Shown piece after piece: positions 53,618-63,867 of a stretch of 64,000 bases of DNA. The notes under the pieces were generated by a model. It had not been told where the DNA came from and searched no databases. It saw only the letters and a list, made by a program, of their open reading frames with translations. The translations under genes were made by a program, and so were the position numbers. Numbering within the stretch: position 1 is the stretch's first letter; each line of letters begins with the position of its first letter. Source of the DNA: Choristoneura fumiferana (taxonomy: Eukaryota; Arthropoda; Insecta; Lepidoptera; Tortricidae); contig NC_133481.1 of NCBI RefSeq assembly GCF_025370935.1, positions 15,290,328 to 15,354,327 of the forward strand, given 5' to 3'.

Positions 53618-53745
53618 CGCGTTACTTTGCGGAGGTTAAATTACTTTCCTCACCCGTGACCTTATGATACCTACCTTTAAGCAAGAAATGTGTGCATACA
53701 GTTTCTCCACCTCCACGCTGTAGAACACAGTCAAGGGATACTTGT
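53618..53745 (-). repeat. Penelope-like repeat, partial
   Basis: GCGTTACTTTGCGGAGGTT, CTCACCCGTGACC, TTCTCCACCTCCACGC. The motif part is absent. Confidence 0.6.
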
Positions 53746-53845
53746 AATACAAAACTCAAGGGATACTTGTAATCCAGGATAAACAACGTCTCATCTACCA
53801 GCATTCTGTTGCTTTTTGGCCAAACCTTGAGTGAAATCATCATCA

Positions 53846-54376
53846 TACTAATATTATAAATGCGAAAGTTTGCGAGTAAGTGAATATGTTTGTTACTCCT
53901 TCACGCTGAAACGGCTGGACGGATTTGGATGAAATTTGGTATGTAGATAGCAGGACATCTGGAATAGAACATTGGCTACTTTTTATTCCGATATTCCCAC
54001 GGCATAGGTATGAAATCTCGAAACAACAACCACTGGTTTAGAGTCATAAAGTTTGACATGATTGTTTTGAATGTAACGTCAATGAAAACCAGATTTAATT
54101 TTCGGGAATTAACACGTAAATTTTTAAGAATCCCGAAATTTGCATAGGCTACTTTTTATTTCGATATTTCCACGGGACCGGGATAAAATCTCGAAACAAA
54201 AACCGCTACCTTAGAGTCACAAAATTCGACATGACTGTTTGAATGTAACGTCAATGAAAACCATAATTTAATTTTCGAGAATCCCACGGGATTTTTTTAA
54301 AAATCAAGACAATTCAATTCAGCTGCTGGATCTACGTAATGTTTACGTGTGCAAAGCCGTGGGTAAACACTAGTTC
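53846..54376 (-). repeat. Repeat family B with internal duplication
   Basis: Starts at the 3' terminus (CATACTAATATTATAAATG). A unit of about 178 bp is present twice: GGCTACTTTTTATTCCG... at 53971 and GGCTACTTTTTATTTCG... at 54149. Both include TGAATGTAACGTCAATGAAA. It ends near GCAAAGCCGTGGGTAAAC. Confidence 0.75.
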
Positions 54377-54427
54377 CTAATAAACATTTTGCTATCGTTG
54401 CGAAGCGTTGCCAGAAGCCGTATCGCC

Positions 54428-54518
54428 TAACGTTTCTGACGCTTGCCATCGCAATCAAAGAACAGTTTTTGTATGAGAAATCTGTCATTTTATTGTAATC
54501 GCGAGCATCAGAAACATT
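54428..54518. mobile_element. MITE, 'TAACGTTTCTG' termini (copy 2)
   Basis: CCTAACGTTTCTGACGC and GCATCAGAAACATTAGGC, same family as 47544-47642. Confidence 0.75.
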
Positions 54519-54539
54519 AGGCATTACGCCCTCTGGTCT

Positions 54540-54872
54540 CTCACTAGGTGGACTGACGACTTACGAGAGTTGCGGGCAATCGAATGCAAGTGGCGAGTTG
54601 TCATTCATTATGGCGTTCTTAAGTTGAGGCCTTTATTCAACACTAGCTTTTGCCCGCGTGGAGTTCGGTTATCGCGCGCTGTTCCCTCGGGATCTGTGCA
54701 TTATTCCGGGATAAAAAGTAGCCTATGTCATTCTTTAGCCCATAAACTATCTCTATGCCAAAAATAACGTCAGTCCGTCGTTCCGTTTCGACGTGAAAGA
54801 CGGACAAACATACACACGCTTTCGCATTTATAATATTAGTATGGATTAGATGTCAGCTGATGATGATGAAGT
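54540..54872 (+). repeat. RTE tail interrupted by a family B copy
   Basis: The RTE part (GGTGGACTGACGACTTACG, GCAAGTGGCGAGTTGTC, GGCCTTTATTCAACA; 54540-54650) stops, family B runs 54652-54846 (CTAGCTTTTGCCCGCG to ATTAGTATGGATT), and the RTE resumes with GTCAGCTGATGATGATG. So family B inserted after the RTE. Confidence 0.8.
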
Positions 54873-54879
54873 ACTTATG

Positions 54880-55300
54880 TCTTCATGCCAAAGGCCAATT
54901 AAGCTCAAAGCACTAACAAAGCCATTTCGTTTCAGCGTGGGCAAATTAATAATTTCATGTTAATCTAAACTTATATTATTAAGAGAAAAGAATTGATTGT
55001 GTTCGTTTGTAGGTATTAAATAATAATAATAATAATACGATAATGTTAGTACAGTTATTCGATATATGAATATTTTTATTGTTGGTGCATAATGGAAACA
55101 AATATTTCCTTATGCCTGGTAAAGCACTTAGTCTTGTCAAGACTCATCCCTTTCATTATAAAACTTCTGTGTAGTGATTATTGTTTACCTTTCATTTGGT
55201 TACGCGGCAAATTAAAGGTTAGACATGGGCTGATTATCCTTTTATGTCAGTTGTCCTTCGTTTTGTTCTAGTTAGTATTTTTTTACAGTAACTATCATTA
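54880..55300. other. No recognisable gene; short (TAA)n
   Basis: A (TAA)5-6 microsatellite at about 55018-55036; otherwise unassigned. Confidence 0.5.
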
Positions 55301-55301
55301 A

Positions 55302-55545
55302 TTAAGCCCCGACGTAAAAAGAGGGGTGTTATAAGTTTGACTGCAATATCTGTCTGTGTGTCTGTCTATGGCGCCGTAGCTCTTAAACGGGTGGACCGAT
55401 TTAAATGCGGTTTTTTCAAAGCAGGTTTTCTAGAGATGATTCTTAGACATGTTTTATCAAAATCGGTTCAGCCGTTTTTGAGATATTGAACTTTGAATTG
55501 ACAATGTCGGGGGTTTTTCAACTTTTTTTTGGTTAGGTTATCAGT
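55302..55545 (+). repeat. Repeat family E
   Basis: AAGCCCCGACGTAAAAAGAG, GGGGTGTTATAAGTTTGAC, GGCGCCGTAGCTCTTAAACG, AAATCGGTTCAGCCGTTTTTG. The reverse of 59080-59312. Confidence 0.75.
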
Positions 55546-55549
55546 GCAG

Positions 55550-57210
55550 AAATTACGTTCTTTAACGTTTCGTGCTTCAGAAAAACTCTCATAAGATCAC
55601 TTCGGGGTCCATCAGTATTCTGTCTGATTATTAAATCTTTTTGGTTTTAATTTCGCTGGTAGTCAATTCCAAAGAAGTGAGAGGTTTGATCCCGAGTATG
55701 AACCTCTCTGTGTTTAAAAATAAAGCTCAAATTACGGCTTATTAATTTACGGCTAGCTAAAATAATAGTCATACATATTAATTTTGAAATCAAAATGCGA
55801 AAAAATAATAAACAGCACAAAAATACATCTCGATTAAACGTCACGTAATTTATGTCAATTCATTTCTACACCGTGTAAAGTTATAAATTTAATGCCTAGA
55901 TTTGGTATTTCATCGGGCTGAGTTATCGCTTTTGCTCTGTGCCGTTAATGCGCTACATCCATCATCCCAAACTCAGTAATATTGGATTTTTTCACCAACG
56001 ATTTTCACACCATTCAAAATTATTGTTACCATATTGATGTTGTAAGTGAACTAAGTGGCCAGGTCTGAAATTAACCAATATTCACTTCGAAATTATAAAA
56101 TCCATGATGTTTATGAGCTTTGTAGCTAGTGTCAACCCTGAAATACATTTATTTACGTAAGTATACAAAGAGACACGTTCATGAATCGATATAAGACACG
56201 ACAGGGTTTTATCTAAAGTGACCTACATTCCGTTTTTATACATGCCTATCGATAAAAAAAAAACTCTTTTGAATAAACCAAATTAAACCAAAGTAAACTT
56301 CTATTAAGTATAAGACTTTGAGTACCAAATACATTCTTGCTTAAATAACCTACACCCTAAAACTATTATAACAAGCGCAAACACGGCGGTGGTTATAATT
56401 ATTATATTTTCATCAGAACTACGTAAATATATATAAGAGACAAGTTTCGTGTTAACACCATAATGAGAAATGGGTGGAAAAGACATAATATTTTGATATG
56501 TTATAAGGTAAGCCAATAAAAGCATGTTTGTGTGGGACTAAACAAACGTAATATTTTGAGTTGTGGATCGAGTAGGTATTTTGCGTTATTTATGTTTCAT
56601 ACAAAAGTCCTATTTGTGCAGGTAAAACTTAGTTTGCATCGCCGCGAAGCTTAAAGTGGACTTTTGTATAAAACCAAAAGCAGCAGCGAAATTACGCGAC
56701 CGAAAGTGTCTCCACTCAAAACTCAAAAAATTACGTTTGGCCTCACCCTTAATGAGTGGATTCTACTCGTATAATTTTCATGTATTTTAAAAGCATTTCC
56801 AAAAATAATAAACCCAATATAAATGTGATTGGCCTCCTATCCGACCGCCGCGATGCATAATGAATATTTAAAGTTCGCACGAAATTCTCGATCGAATTAA
56901 CAACCATCGTACATTTTTAAAGGGAGGTATAATTTTCATATTGTATGTGTCACCCCTCAGGTTTATAATTCGAACCTCTCAAATATATATTTGACGGCGA
57001 AACCCCAGACTGGGCATTTACTGGGTTGTTATTATTCATTTTTGTAGGGTAGGCAACAAATCATGTACACTAGTATTTTTTGATAGAACTTCACAGGGAG
57101 CACTGAATGCATAAATATGTCACCACTCGAGCAGTTCAATCACTGATTTATTACGTTGCTCAAGAAATAATCAAAGTCATCATCGATTAGGAAAATACTT
57201 AAAGATTGAA
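55550..57210. other. No recognisable gene; one small inverted repeat
   Basis: ATACAAAAGTCC (about 56600) pairs with GGACTTTTGTAT (about 56659-56670) around a GC-containing loop. The rest is unassigned. Confidence 0.45.
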
Positions 57211-57214
57211 AGCG

Positions 57215-57238
57215 TTACACGATAAACTTATCGTGTAA
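57215..57238. repeat. Perfect 11-bp hairpin
   Basis: TTACACGATAA AC TTATCGTGTAA. Confidence 0.8.
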
Positions 57239-57239
57239 A

Positions 57240-57980
57240 CTTATCTGCGAACTCGCAGAGAGCAGCGCTCATGGCCAGCGACCTCAATCAGAATGCCAGT
57301 TTCTCTCAACGTCATTCCTCTCCCTCACATTCCCGCCAAAACAATCCAGTGTTGCCATCATAACTAAGACACAGTAGCGCCCTCAATTCAATTCGATTCT
57401 TAAGAGTATAGCTCCATCGATACTATAGATGACTACTACCTTACGACTTCTATCTGACGGCTTATTGACAGCTGTCACTTGATGTAACGTTTCGGTTTAC
57501 AAAATAAACAAATCGATAACTGTCACTTATTGGGCAGCTTATTGAAAACTGAAAAGTATTAAAGGCTGGGTGCGACATATTTATATGGTTCAGACCTAAC
57601 CGTCTATACTAAGTTTTTTACATACATAATATGCCATTACGATAATTATTTGTATTTTTGTTTTATGTAATGTACCCTACGGTTATTCAATTATTTAAAA
57701 GTGTGTTATTTTTATTAAAAATATTATTATTTATGCGACATTTGGACGCAGGGTCTCAACATTAAAAGTTTTTTTACCGGTATGTGTTGCTAGTGATAGA
57801 TAACTTATGGTTATGAAACGAGGTTCCTTCAAATGGACCTTATAAGGATACTCATAGTCACTCTAACAGGAAAAAATATGGACACTTGCAGAAAATCTAA
57901 AGTTAGTGACATATTGTTTGGTAACACGTTGCTCCAAAAACTTGATGGCCAGGTTGGACCATTACGATACTGAGTGGCGG
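57240..57980. other. Unassigned; contains TGACAGCTGTCA palindrome
   Basis: A second copy of the 12-bp palindrome TGACAGCTGTCA lies at about 57464-57475. The stretch at 57250-57420 is less AT-rich and not repeat-like. No ORF. Confidence 0.35.
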
Positions 57981-57984
57981 ATAA

Positions 57985-58460
57985 TGACCTGAGGCGGTAT
58001 TGTCTAACACATTAGGAATCACAACCGTTTTCATCACTTCTTTCTATCACAAGGTGTAGGATTAGGCCAGAAAGAGATGGCGAATGCGATCGTGAACGTC
58101 AGCGCCGAGCTTAAGCCGCGTATCCACTAAAGGCAGCCTCGGGCCGAGCGGCTGCCTCGCTCCGAGGCCGCGCAAGTGGAGACGCTGCCAAAGGCACGGC
58201 TCAGACTGAGGCTCCTTTGAGCACGGCCAAAAAACCGACAAAATATGGCTCGGCTCGCGGTGCTCGGCCTGAGGCTGCTCTAATGGATACGCGGCTTTAG
58301 ACTTGCAAGAAAAATCGTGCAAGTTGCATTACATTGCGGCGCTCGATTGACCACTACAACCTCGTTGGCTTTTTACGGCCTCGCAATGTTATGCAACTTG
58401 CACGATTTTTTTTGCAAGTCTAAACATGGCTTTAGACAATACGACCTCTGGTTATGATTG
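57985..58460. repeat. Nested set of three inverted repeats
   Basis: The outermost pair is GAGGCGGTATTGTCTAAC (57992) with TTTAGACAATACGACCTC (about 58430). Inside it lie, side by side, a 190-bp foldback (58110-58300: TTAAGCCGCGTATCC...GGATACGCGGCTTTA) and a 129-bp foldback (58296-58424: TTTAGACTTGCAAG...CTTGCAAGTCTAAA). Each looks like a separate MITE, the inner ones inserted in the outer one. Confidence 0.8.
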
Positions 58461-58529
58461 CAGGAGTTAACTACGGGTAGTGCAGCACCAGACGGGTCTC
58501 TATCGGCTGGTCGAAAATTGTTAGTCAAA

Positions 58530-58665
58530 ATGTAACGTTTGACATAACTCTTTTTTTCTCTGAAACCATTTATTTTTCAGATTTTTTATAAAACAAACCT
58601 AACCTAACCTATAGTTCTACAGGATGTATGGTTTCAGTGGGAAAAAAAAAACATTATCCCGCACC
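58530..58665. mobile_element. MITE related to 32044-32195, reversed
   Basis: TAACGTTTGACATAACTC, CTAACCTAACCTATAG and GTGGGAAAAAAAAAACATTATCC match the reverse of the other copy. Confidence 0.65.
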
Positions 58666-58689
58666 AGACATTTGGGTGCTTTTTGAGGA

Positions 58690-59075
58690 AACCTTATGCC
58701 TTGTTAAATGAACATTCTTCTGACAATGATAATAGTACATAATAGTCTGATATAAACATCGTGTAATAATTAAGAGCGACACTCCACGCTCCACATCATT
58801 CCACTATACCCTGCTACACTCCACCGCACTCAATACACGCTTCCATCGACACTCGAAGAAATAACCTCATCTCAGGGTAAACATATTCACCCTGTATTTG
58901 CTCCTTATATTCATTAAGTCAATGTTAGCTCGACTCTTACTACCGCTTGACACGTACCATGAATTTATTTAAAGGAGGATGGGGTTACGTAAAATGTAAT
59001 ATTTTGGTTATAGGAGCGCGAATGTGCTGTAGTGAAACTGATAGTTTATTAATCCTGTATAAAGAATAACCTAAC
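58690..59075. other. No recognisable gene
   Basis: A cytosine-rich stretch near 58780-58870 (CCACGCTCCACATC) is not assigned. Confidence 0.4.
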
Positions 59076-59079
59076 CCAA

Positions 59080-59312
59080 CAAACAAAAAGTTGGAAAACC
59101 TCCGACTTTGTCATTTCTAAGTTCAATATCTCAGAAACATCTATACCGATTTGATGAAACATGTCTAAAAACCTACCTGATTATCAATAAAAAAAAACGC
59201 ATTCAAATCGGTCGACCCGTTTAAGAGCTACGGTGCCACAGACAGACACACACACACCCACACAGAGACATAGACACACATAGCGGTCAAACTTATAACA
59301 CCCCTCTTTTGT
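59080..59312 (-). repeat. Repeat family E, reversed
   Basis: AAGTTCAATATCTCAGAAAC, GCATTCAAATCGGTCGACCC, TTTAAGAGCTACGGTGCC and ACTTATAACACCCCTC match 55302-55545 in reverse. Confidence 0.75.
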
Positions 59313-59314
59313 TA

Positions 59315-59580
59315 TTTTGCATAAATATATTAAATATAGTAGTAGTGGGTAGTTGTGTGCCGGTGTCAGTTTCGTCGGGTAGTCGCGCGAGCAGAGCGGC
59401 GGCGCGCAGTGCGCGTGTTGCAGCAGCCGCTGAGTCGCGTTGCTCCGAAGACGAAGGGCTACGGATTAGCCCGAAACATGTCGAGCTAAACTCGATTTAA
59501 GACGTGAGTTATCCGGGTCAATATATTTAATATGAGTGAGTCTCACGGTAGTTTCATGTTCAAAATTTGCATAAATATAC
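59315..59580 (+). repeat. Penelope-like terminal repeat, second subtype
   Basis: GC-rich start (GAGCAGAGCGGCGGCGCGC), the motif, GACGTGAGTTATCCGG, and ATGAGTGAGTCTCACGG. TTTGCATAAATATATTAAATA at the left and its near-complement at the right (about 59519, then TTTGCATAAATATAC) frame it. Confidence 0.55.
59442..59490 (+). ncRNA. Hammerhead-ribozyme-like motif, variant
   Basis: CCGAAGA (59445-59451) in place of CTGANGA, or AAGACGA (59448-59454) in another register; stem II GGGCT/AGCCC (59456-59460 with 59468-59472); GAAA (59473-59476); stem III palindrome ACATGT; GTC (59480-59482). Either register has at least one core substitution, so activity is doubtful. Confidence 0.4.
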
Positions 59581-59985
59581 ATATCAGTCATGCCGACAGT
59601 GGTAAAATAGAACTTTTTTTTAATAGGTTGCTCCCATAGACGTAAATTGGGGTTATTTTTTTTTCTTTACTAACCCTTTAGTGTGGGTTGCTAAAACGGT
59701 TTTCAGATTCAGTGATCTGTTTGCGAAATTTTCATTATTTTTAAAAGAATCAGGATGGTAGTAAGTATATATATCAAATTAACAAGGAAATTTATAATGG
59801 CTAAGATTGTTTGAGAATTATTAAGTAGTTTAAGGGTAAATAGCAGCCTAAGGTATAAAATATACCTAAACTTGGAAGATTCCGTACACAATACGAAATC
59901 CTTACAAAAATATTACTTGATTTTTTTTTTAAATGGCTACGGAACCATATCTTGGGCGTGTCCGACACGCTCTTGGCCGGTTTTA
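59581..59985 (-). repeat. 'GGTTCCG' repeat, reversed, truncated
   Basis: Ends in GGTTCCGTAGCCATTTAAA when reversed, with GGCCAAGAGCGTGTCGG at the right edge as in 42525-43160. Confidence 0.75.
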
Positions 59986-59989
59986 TTAT

Positions 59990-60460
59990 CCTGATATTTT
60001 GACGGCATCGGGATATAATACCTCCTGGATCCCCCGGTCCGCAATTGAGGACATAAAAAATAAATAATTTGTACTTTGCTGGATTAATGTTCGGTTCAAA
60101 TTGTGAAAACAGAAATTTTACATCGGGTCTCAGGAGGATAATCTCCGGCACTAAGTTTAGGGACCTCAAATTTGGTACGGGTGTTTATCATGCAACGTTA
60201 ACGAAGATAACTTTGAAATTTCAAGAATTTCAATTGAAATGTCAGATAGATATATAATTAAATAGCTAACGCAAGCGACGCCACAGGTAATAGTAGTTTT
60301 GCGATACAACAATTTGTAAAGGCATGTTAAAATTGGGAAGAGCTCCGAAGCTATTTTTCTGACTCCCACTTAATCATAATCACCTAAAATGATCGATTAA
60401 GTAAATTTTTGTTCGATTCCCGCAGTTTTAATGCAGCCTGTTAACAGTTATCCATCATAA
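59990..60460. other. No recognisable gene
   Basis: Unassigned. Confidence 0.45.
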
Positions 60461-60463
60461 AGT

Positions 60464-60695
60464 TCACGTTGAAAATATAGAAAATACACTTAAAGGTATT
60501 TTACGTGCAAATTTCTCTGCATTATCATTTTCTTTATTTTTCTGTTCTCCTGATATTTTAATTCCTGTACTTTTTATTTGCACTTCTTCACTTAGTACTT
60601 TTGGAGTAAATATAAATGGCGTTTTGTGGACAGGATTTTGGGATTTTGAAGATCGATATTTTGTCAAACGTCCATTTTGATTATGATTTTAATCA
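60464..60695 (-). other. Unidentified protein-like open frame
   Basis: About 75 codons open to a stop at 60464. Composition is balanced and hydrophilic (KSQNPVHKTPFIFTPKVLSE; KSTGIKISGEQKNKENDN). No clear acceptor upstream, no domain recognised. It could be an exon end, a retroelement relic or chance. Confidence 0.2.
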
Positions 60696-60699
60696 GAAC

Positions 60700-61004
60700 G
60701 AAGGTTAAGCTCTCGTATTTATGGAATCAGGCGAGGTAATGAAATATTAAATGTGAATGTTGAGATATATTTTCGGGAAAAAAATCCGTATATTGCGTCT
60801 GAGCGTTGTGTGTAGGAGTGGTGACGGAACAAAAACAAGATCAAGTGGGTGTAGTTCAAAAAACACGCGCAGTTACACGATTTTTTATTCTTTCGGATGG
60901 ATTGTTGCTGTAAGATTTTGATGGCTTTTAAAGCTTCACTGAGAGAGAGACAAGAGAGATAGGCCGTTCAGCAATAGGAAAATTTTACTGAGAATGCCAA
61001 AGGG
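60700..61004. other. No recognisable gene
   Basis: Unassigned; short (GA)n near 60940. Confidence 0.45.
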
Positions 61005-61310
61005 TCCCTCTGCTGAACCTACCTTGCAGGTGGTAGGACCTTGAGCAAGGTCCGCCCGGATTGCTACCACCATCTAGCTCGCTAATCCTGCCGTGGAACA
61101 GCAGTGCTTACACTTTTGTGTTTCAGCGTGGAGAGTAAGACAGCCGGTGAAATTACTGGCACTTGAGGTATCCCATCTTAAGCCTCTAGGTTGGCAACGC
61201 CTCTGCAATCCCCTGGTGTTGCAGGTGTCTATGGGCGGTGGTGATCTCTTACCATCAGGAGACCCACTTGCTCGTTTGCCATCCAGTCGAATAATAAAAA
61301 AAAACCTAGG
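61005..61310 (+). mobile_element. LINE 3' tail with poly(A)
   Basis: CCGCCCGGATTGCTACCACC, GCCGTGGAACAGCAGTGC, CGTGGAGAGTAAGACAGCC, TGGCAACGCCTCTGC, GGGCGGTGGTGATC, CAGGAGACCCACTTGC and CATCCAGTCGAATAATA(A)n. It is the most complete copy of this tail; others at 15960, 47989, 62888 and 63172. Confidence 0.75.
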
Positions 61311-61582
61311 ACCCTGGGAATCAAGGAAGATTTTTGCAAGCAATTGGATTATTTTATTCTACATTGTTTCGGAAAGACGACGTTAGTTCTGACTGGCAAA
61401 AAAGGACTAGGAACTCAATCAGGTTGAGGTCTAATGGAAGAAACGCTAACTTACACGGAAAGTGTCGGTTAAAATTTAAACTACCGTGATACACTACACA
61501 TTATATTAATCTGTCATCTCCCAGGATAACAGGATCAAAGGAATTTGGGCACAAATTTGTGCCTCCGGGAGAGGACAGGTTA

Positions 61583-61801
61583 AGGAGCAGCCACACTGCT
61601 GCTTGAAATACGGAATCGCAGTGACGTGCCGTAAACGTCAGGACATTACCGAACAAAATTCGTGCCGTTTACGGCTCGTCACTGTGATTCCGCACCGTTT
61701 GCGTATTTTAAGCAGCGATGTGGAAAGCTGCAAAAATACGATGAGTCACTGCGATTCCGTACCATCACCGTTTTTTAAGCAGTGGTATTATGGCCGCTCC
61801 T
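61583..61801. mobile_element. PIF/Harbinger-like MITE
   Basis: The ends AGGAGCAGCCA and TGGCCGCTCCT are inverted, with TTA on both sides (61580-61582 and 61802-61804), the usual Harbinger target. Inside, the block CGGAATCGCAGTGACG occurs once forward (about 61613) and twice reversed (about 61672-61693 and 61745-61760). Confidence 0.85.
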
Positions 61802-61804
61802 TTA

Positions 61805-62230
61805 CTCGTCACTACGGCCTCTGCAATGTGATCGAAACAAATGTGTGAAAAAAAAACCCATCTTACGACTTCTTTGTTGAAAGCAACGTAGGTAATCAAT
61901 ATGCATATCAATCTGTCAAAGTGACCATCCAGTTAAAAAATCGGCTCGCTCCTCTTTCAGGTGAACCTTATGTAATATTGGACACGTCGGGGCCCAAATT
62001 AGCATAGAAATGGGCCTGTCCAGCCCACGACTGTTATCATTTGTAATTAAGCTGTCACCGCTTGTCTGAAAGATAATTTTCACCTACCCTGTCGAGCTTG
62101 CAAGATAGTGCTTGGAATGTTTGAGACCGGACTTTTCATTAAATTCGTAAACTAGACACGATAACTAGAAGTAACTTGGCTAAAATTGAAGTAGATAAGA
62201 TTTGTAGGTTTATGCGTGTGAATAAAATTG
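61805..62230. other. No recognisable gene
   Basis: Unassigned. Confidence 0.45.
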
Positions 62231-62490
62231 TCGACCGGATGGCCAAGTGGTTAGAGAACCTGACTACGAAGCTTGAGGTTCCGGGTTCGATTCCCGGCTG
62301 GGGCACATATTTGTATGAATAATATGAATGCTTATTCTCGGGTCTTGGATGTTTAATATGTATTTAAGTATGTATTTATCTATATAAGTATGTTTATCCG
62401 TTGCTTAGTACCCCTAGTTCAAGCTTTGCTTAGTTTCGGACTAGGTCAATTGGTGTCAAGTGTCCCATGATATTTATTTATTTATATTTA
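62231..62490 (+). mobile_element. tRNA-derived SINE, second family
   Basis: The head GGATGGCCAAGTGGTTAGAG, CTGACTACGAAGCTTGAGG and GGGTTCGATTCCCGGC is tRNA-like (ACG in the anticodon position, Arg-like), with A and B boxes. The acceptor stem does not pair, so it is not a working tRNA gene. The body GTATTTAAGTATGTATTTATC and TTAGTTTCGGACTAGGTC is typical of a common lepidopteran SINE. Confidence 0.88.
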
Positions 62491-62584
62491 TTCAATAAGA
62501 ACGCAGACTGTGTACCGTCAAAGCCCTATTTAACGCGGGTGATATTAAAAACGAAATATATGAAAGAATCTAGGGCCTAAATTT

Positions 62585-62830
62585 GATATATTTACTACCA
62601 TTCTGAATTTTTTCACAATATAGGGTTAGTCGAGAAAAAAAAACACCCCCACTTTACGTCTATGGGAGGTACCGTATTTTTTTTTTATTTTTTTTGTACC
62701 ACTGTCGGCGTGACTGATATGTATATTCATGTCAAATTACAGCTTACTAGTACAAACGGTTTCTGAGCTTACCCCCGGACTGACAGACAGACAGACGGAC
62801 AGACATGGCGAAACTATTAAGGGTTCCTAG
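62585..62830 (+). repeat. 'GGTTCCG' repeat fragment
   Basis: TACTACCATTCTGAATTTTT, TTACGTCTATGGGAGGTACC, GACAGACAGACGGACAGAC, TGGCGAAACTATTAAGGG. Confidence 0.75.
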
Positions 62831-62887
62831 TTGACTACGTTCTAGTTGGTACGCAGCAGCAGTTTTAAGAAATCCTCTGGTATTATC

Positions 62888-63005
62888 TTTTTTTATCGCA
62901 TAGGGGGAAAACGAGCAAACGGATCGCCTGATGATAATCGATTACCGTCGCCCATGGACACCTGCAACACCAGAAGAGTCACAAGTGCATTGCCGATCGT
63001 TATCT
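62888..63005 (-). repeat. LINE 3' tail variant, reversed
   Basis: Poly(T), ATCGCATAGGGGGAAAACG, AGCAAACGGATCGCCTGATG, CGTCGCCCATGGACACC: a related sub-family. Confidence 0.65.
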
Positions 63006-63109
63006 GTTACGAGCATTAGCTTTTTGCAGGTCTACAAGGAAACTTTATAATTTTGCTATATCCGTCCGTCCGGTTTAGCTTAGTTAGAGAGTGTTGGTGC
63101 TAGAACGAG

Positions 63110-63330
63110 CGTCACCGACATAGACAAGCGAATTTGCAATGGCAATGGGCAGGCCATGTTGGTGGTGTGTTTTTTTTTTTTTTTTTTTTTTTATTCGACT
63201 GGATGGCAAACGAGCAAGTGGGTCTCCTGATGGTAAGAGATCACCACCGCCCATAAACATGTGCAACGCCAGGGGTATTGCAGATGCGTTGCCAACCTAG
63301 AGGCCTAAGATGGAATACCTCAGGTGTGTA
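63110..63330 (-). repeat. LINE 3' tail, reversed, joined to an RTE snippet
   Basis: 63140-63165 (GCAATGGCAATGGGCAGGCC) is RTE-like. A long poly(T) (63170-63190) then opens a reversed LINE tail with GAGATCACCACCGCCC and GCGTTGCCAACCTAGAGG. Confidence 0.75.
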
Positions 63331-63413
63331 TTTCATCCATAACAATTTTGCGCAAAAAACGTAACGCACGTTAATATCATAACAAGCTCTAAAACAGTTA
63401 ATAGTAGATTATT

Positions 63414-63523
63414 GTCGGGGCCTGGAAGTAGGCGAATTGCTGGCTGAGTATGAGTATTAAACGGACGAGCTTGCGAGTCCATTTAACTAATACGAAGCCA
63501 GCAATTGCTATTCCAGCCGAGAC
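63414..63523. mobile_element. Small foldback MITE
   Basis: The arms GTCGGGGCCTGGAAGTAGGC...AATTGCTGGCT and AGCCAGCAATTGCTATTCC...GAGAC; inner pair TTAAACGGAC/GTCCATTTAA around GAGCTTGC. Confidence 0.7.
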
Positions 63524-63818
63524 TAATATAAAGCTTTTCTCAATAATGGTGAATAATTCTGAAATAGAATAAACTTTTTCTCAAAATATATTATAAAATT
63601 TAATTTTATTCCAATATTTTTCTTATGCTTTCCCGCCTTTTTTCATTAAAAATAAACTGCAGGTGTATTTTTCCACCGACAACACCACAAGCTATTTCAG
63701 ACCCAATAGAAAAAGTCCGGAGTTCCAACAAAATATCTGATACCGGCCATTAGACTTGGCTGTATACGAATTGTGCCAACATTTCCATGGCCTTTTTAAC
63801 TTTAAAAAAAATGTGACT

Positions 63819-63867
63819 GATTGCAGGCGCGCTAATTCATTATTGTCGAGCTAGCGCGCCTGCAATC
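63819..63867. repeat. Perfect 16-bp hairpin
   Basis: GATTGCAGGCGCGCTA and TAGCGCGCCTGCAATC with a 17-nt loop. Very GC-rich against an AT-rich background. Confidence 0.85.

Noticed and set aside
62231..62310. Working tRNA gene
   Set aside because: The acceptor and anticodon stems do not pair, and a typical SINE body follows.
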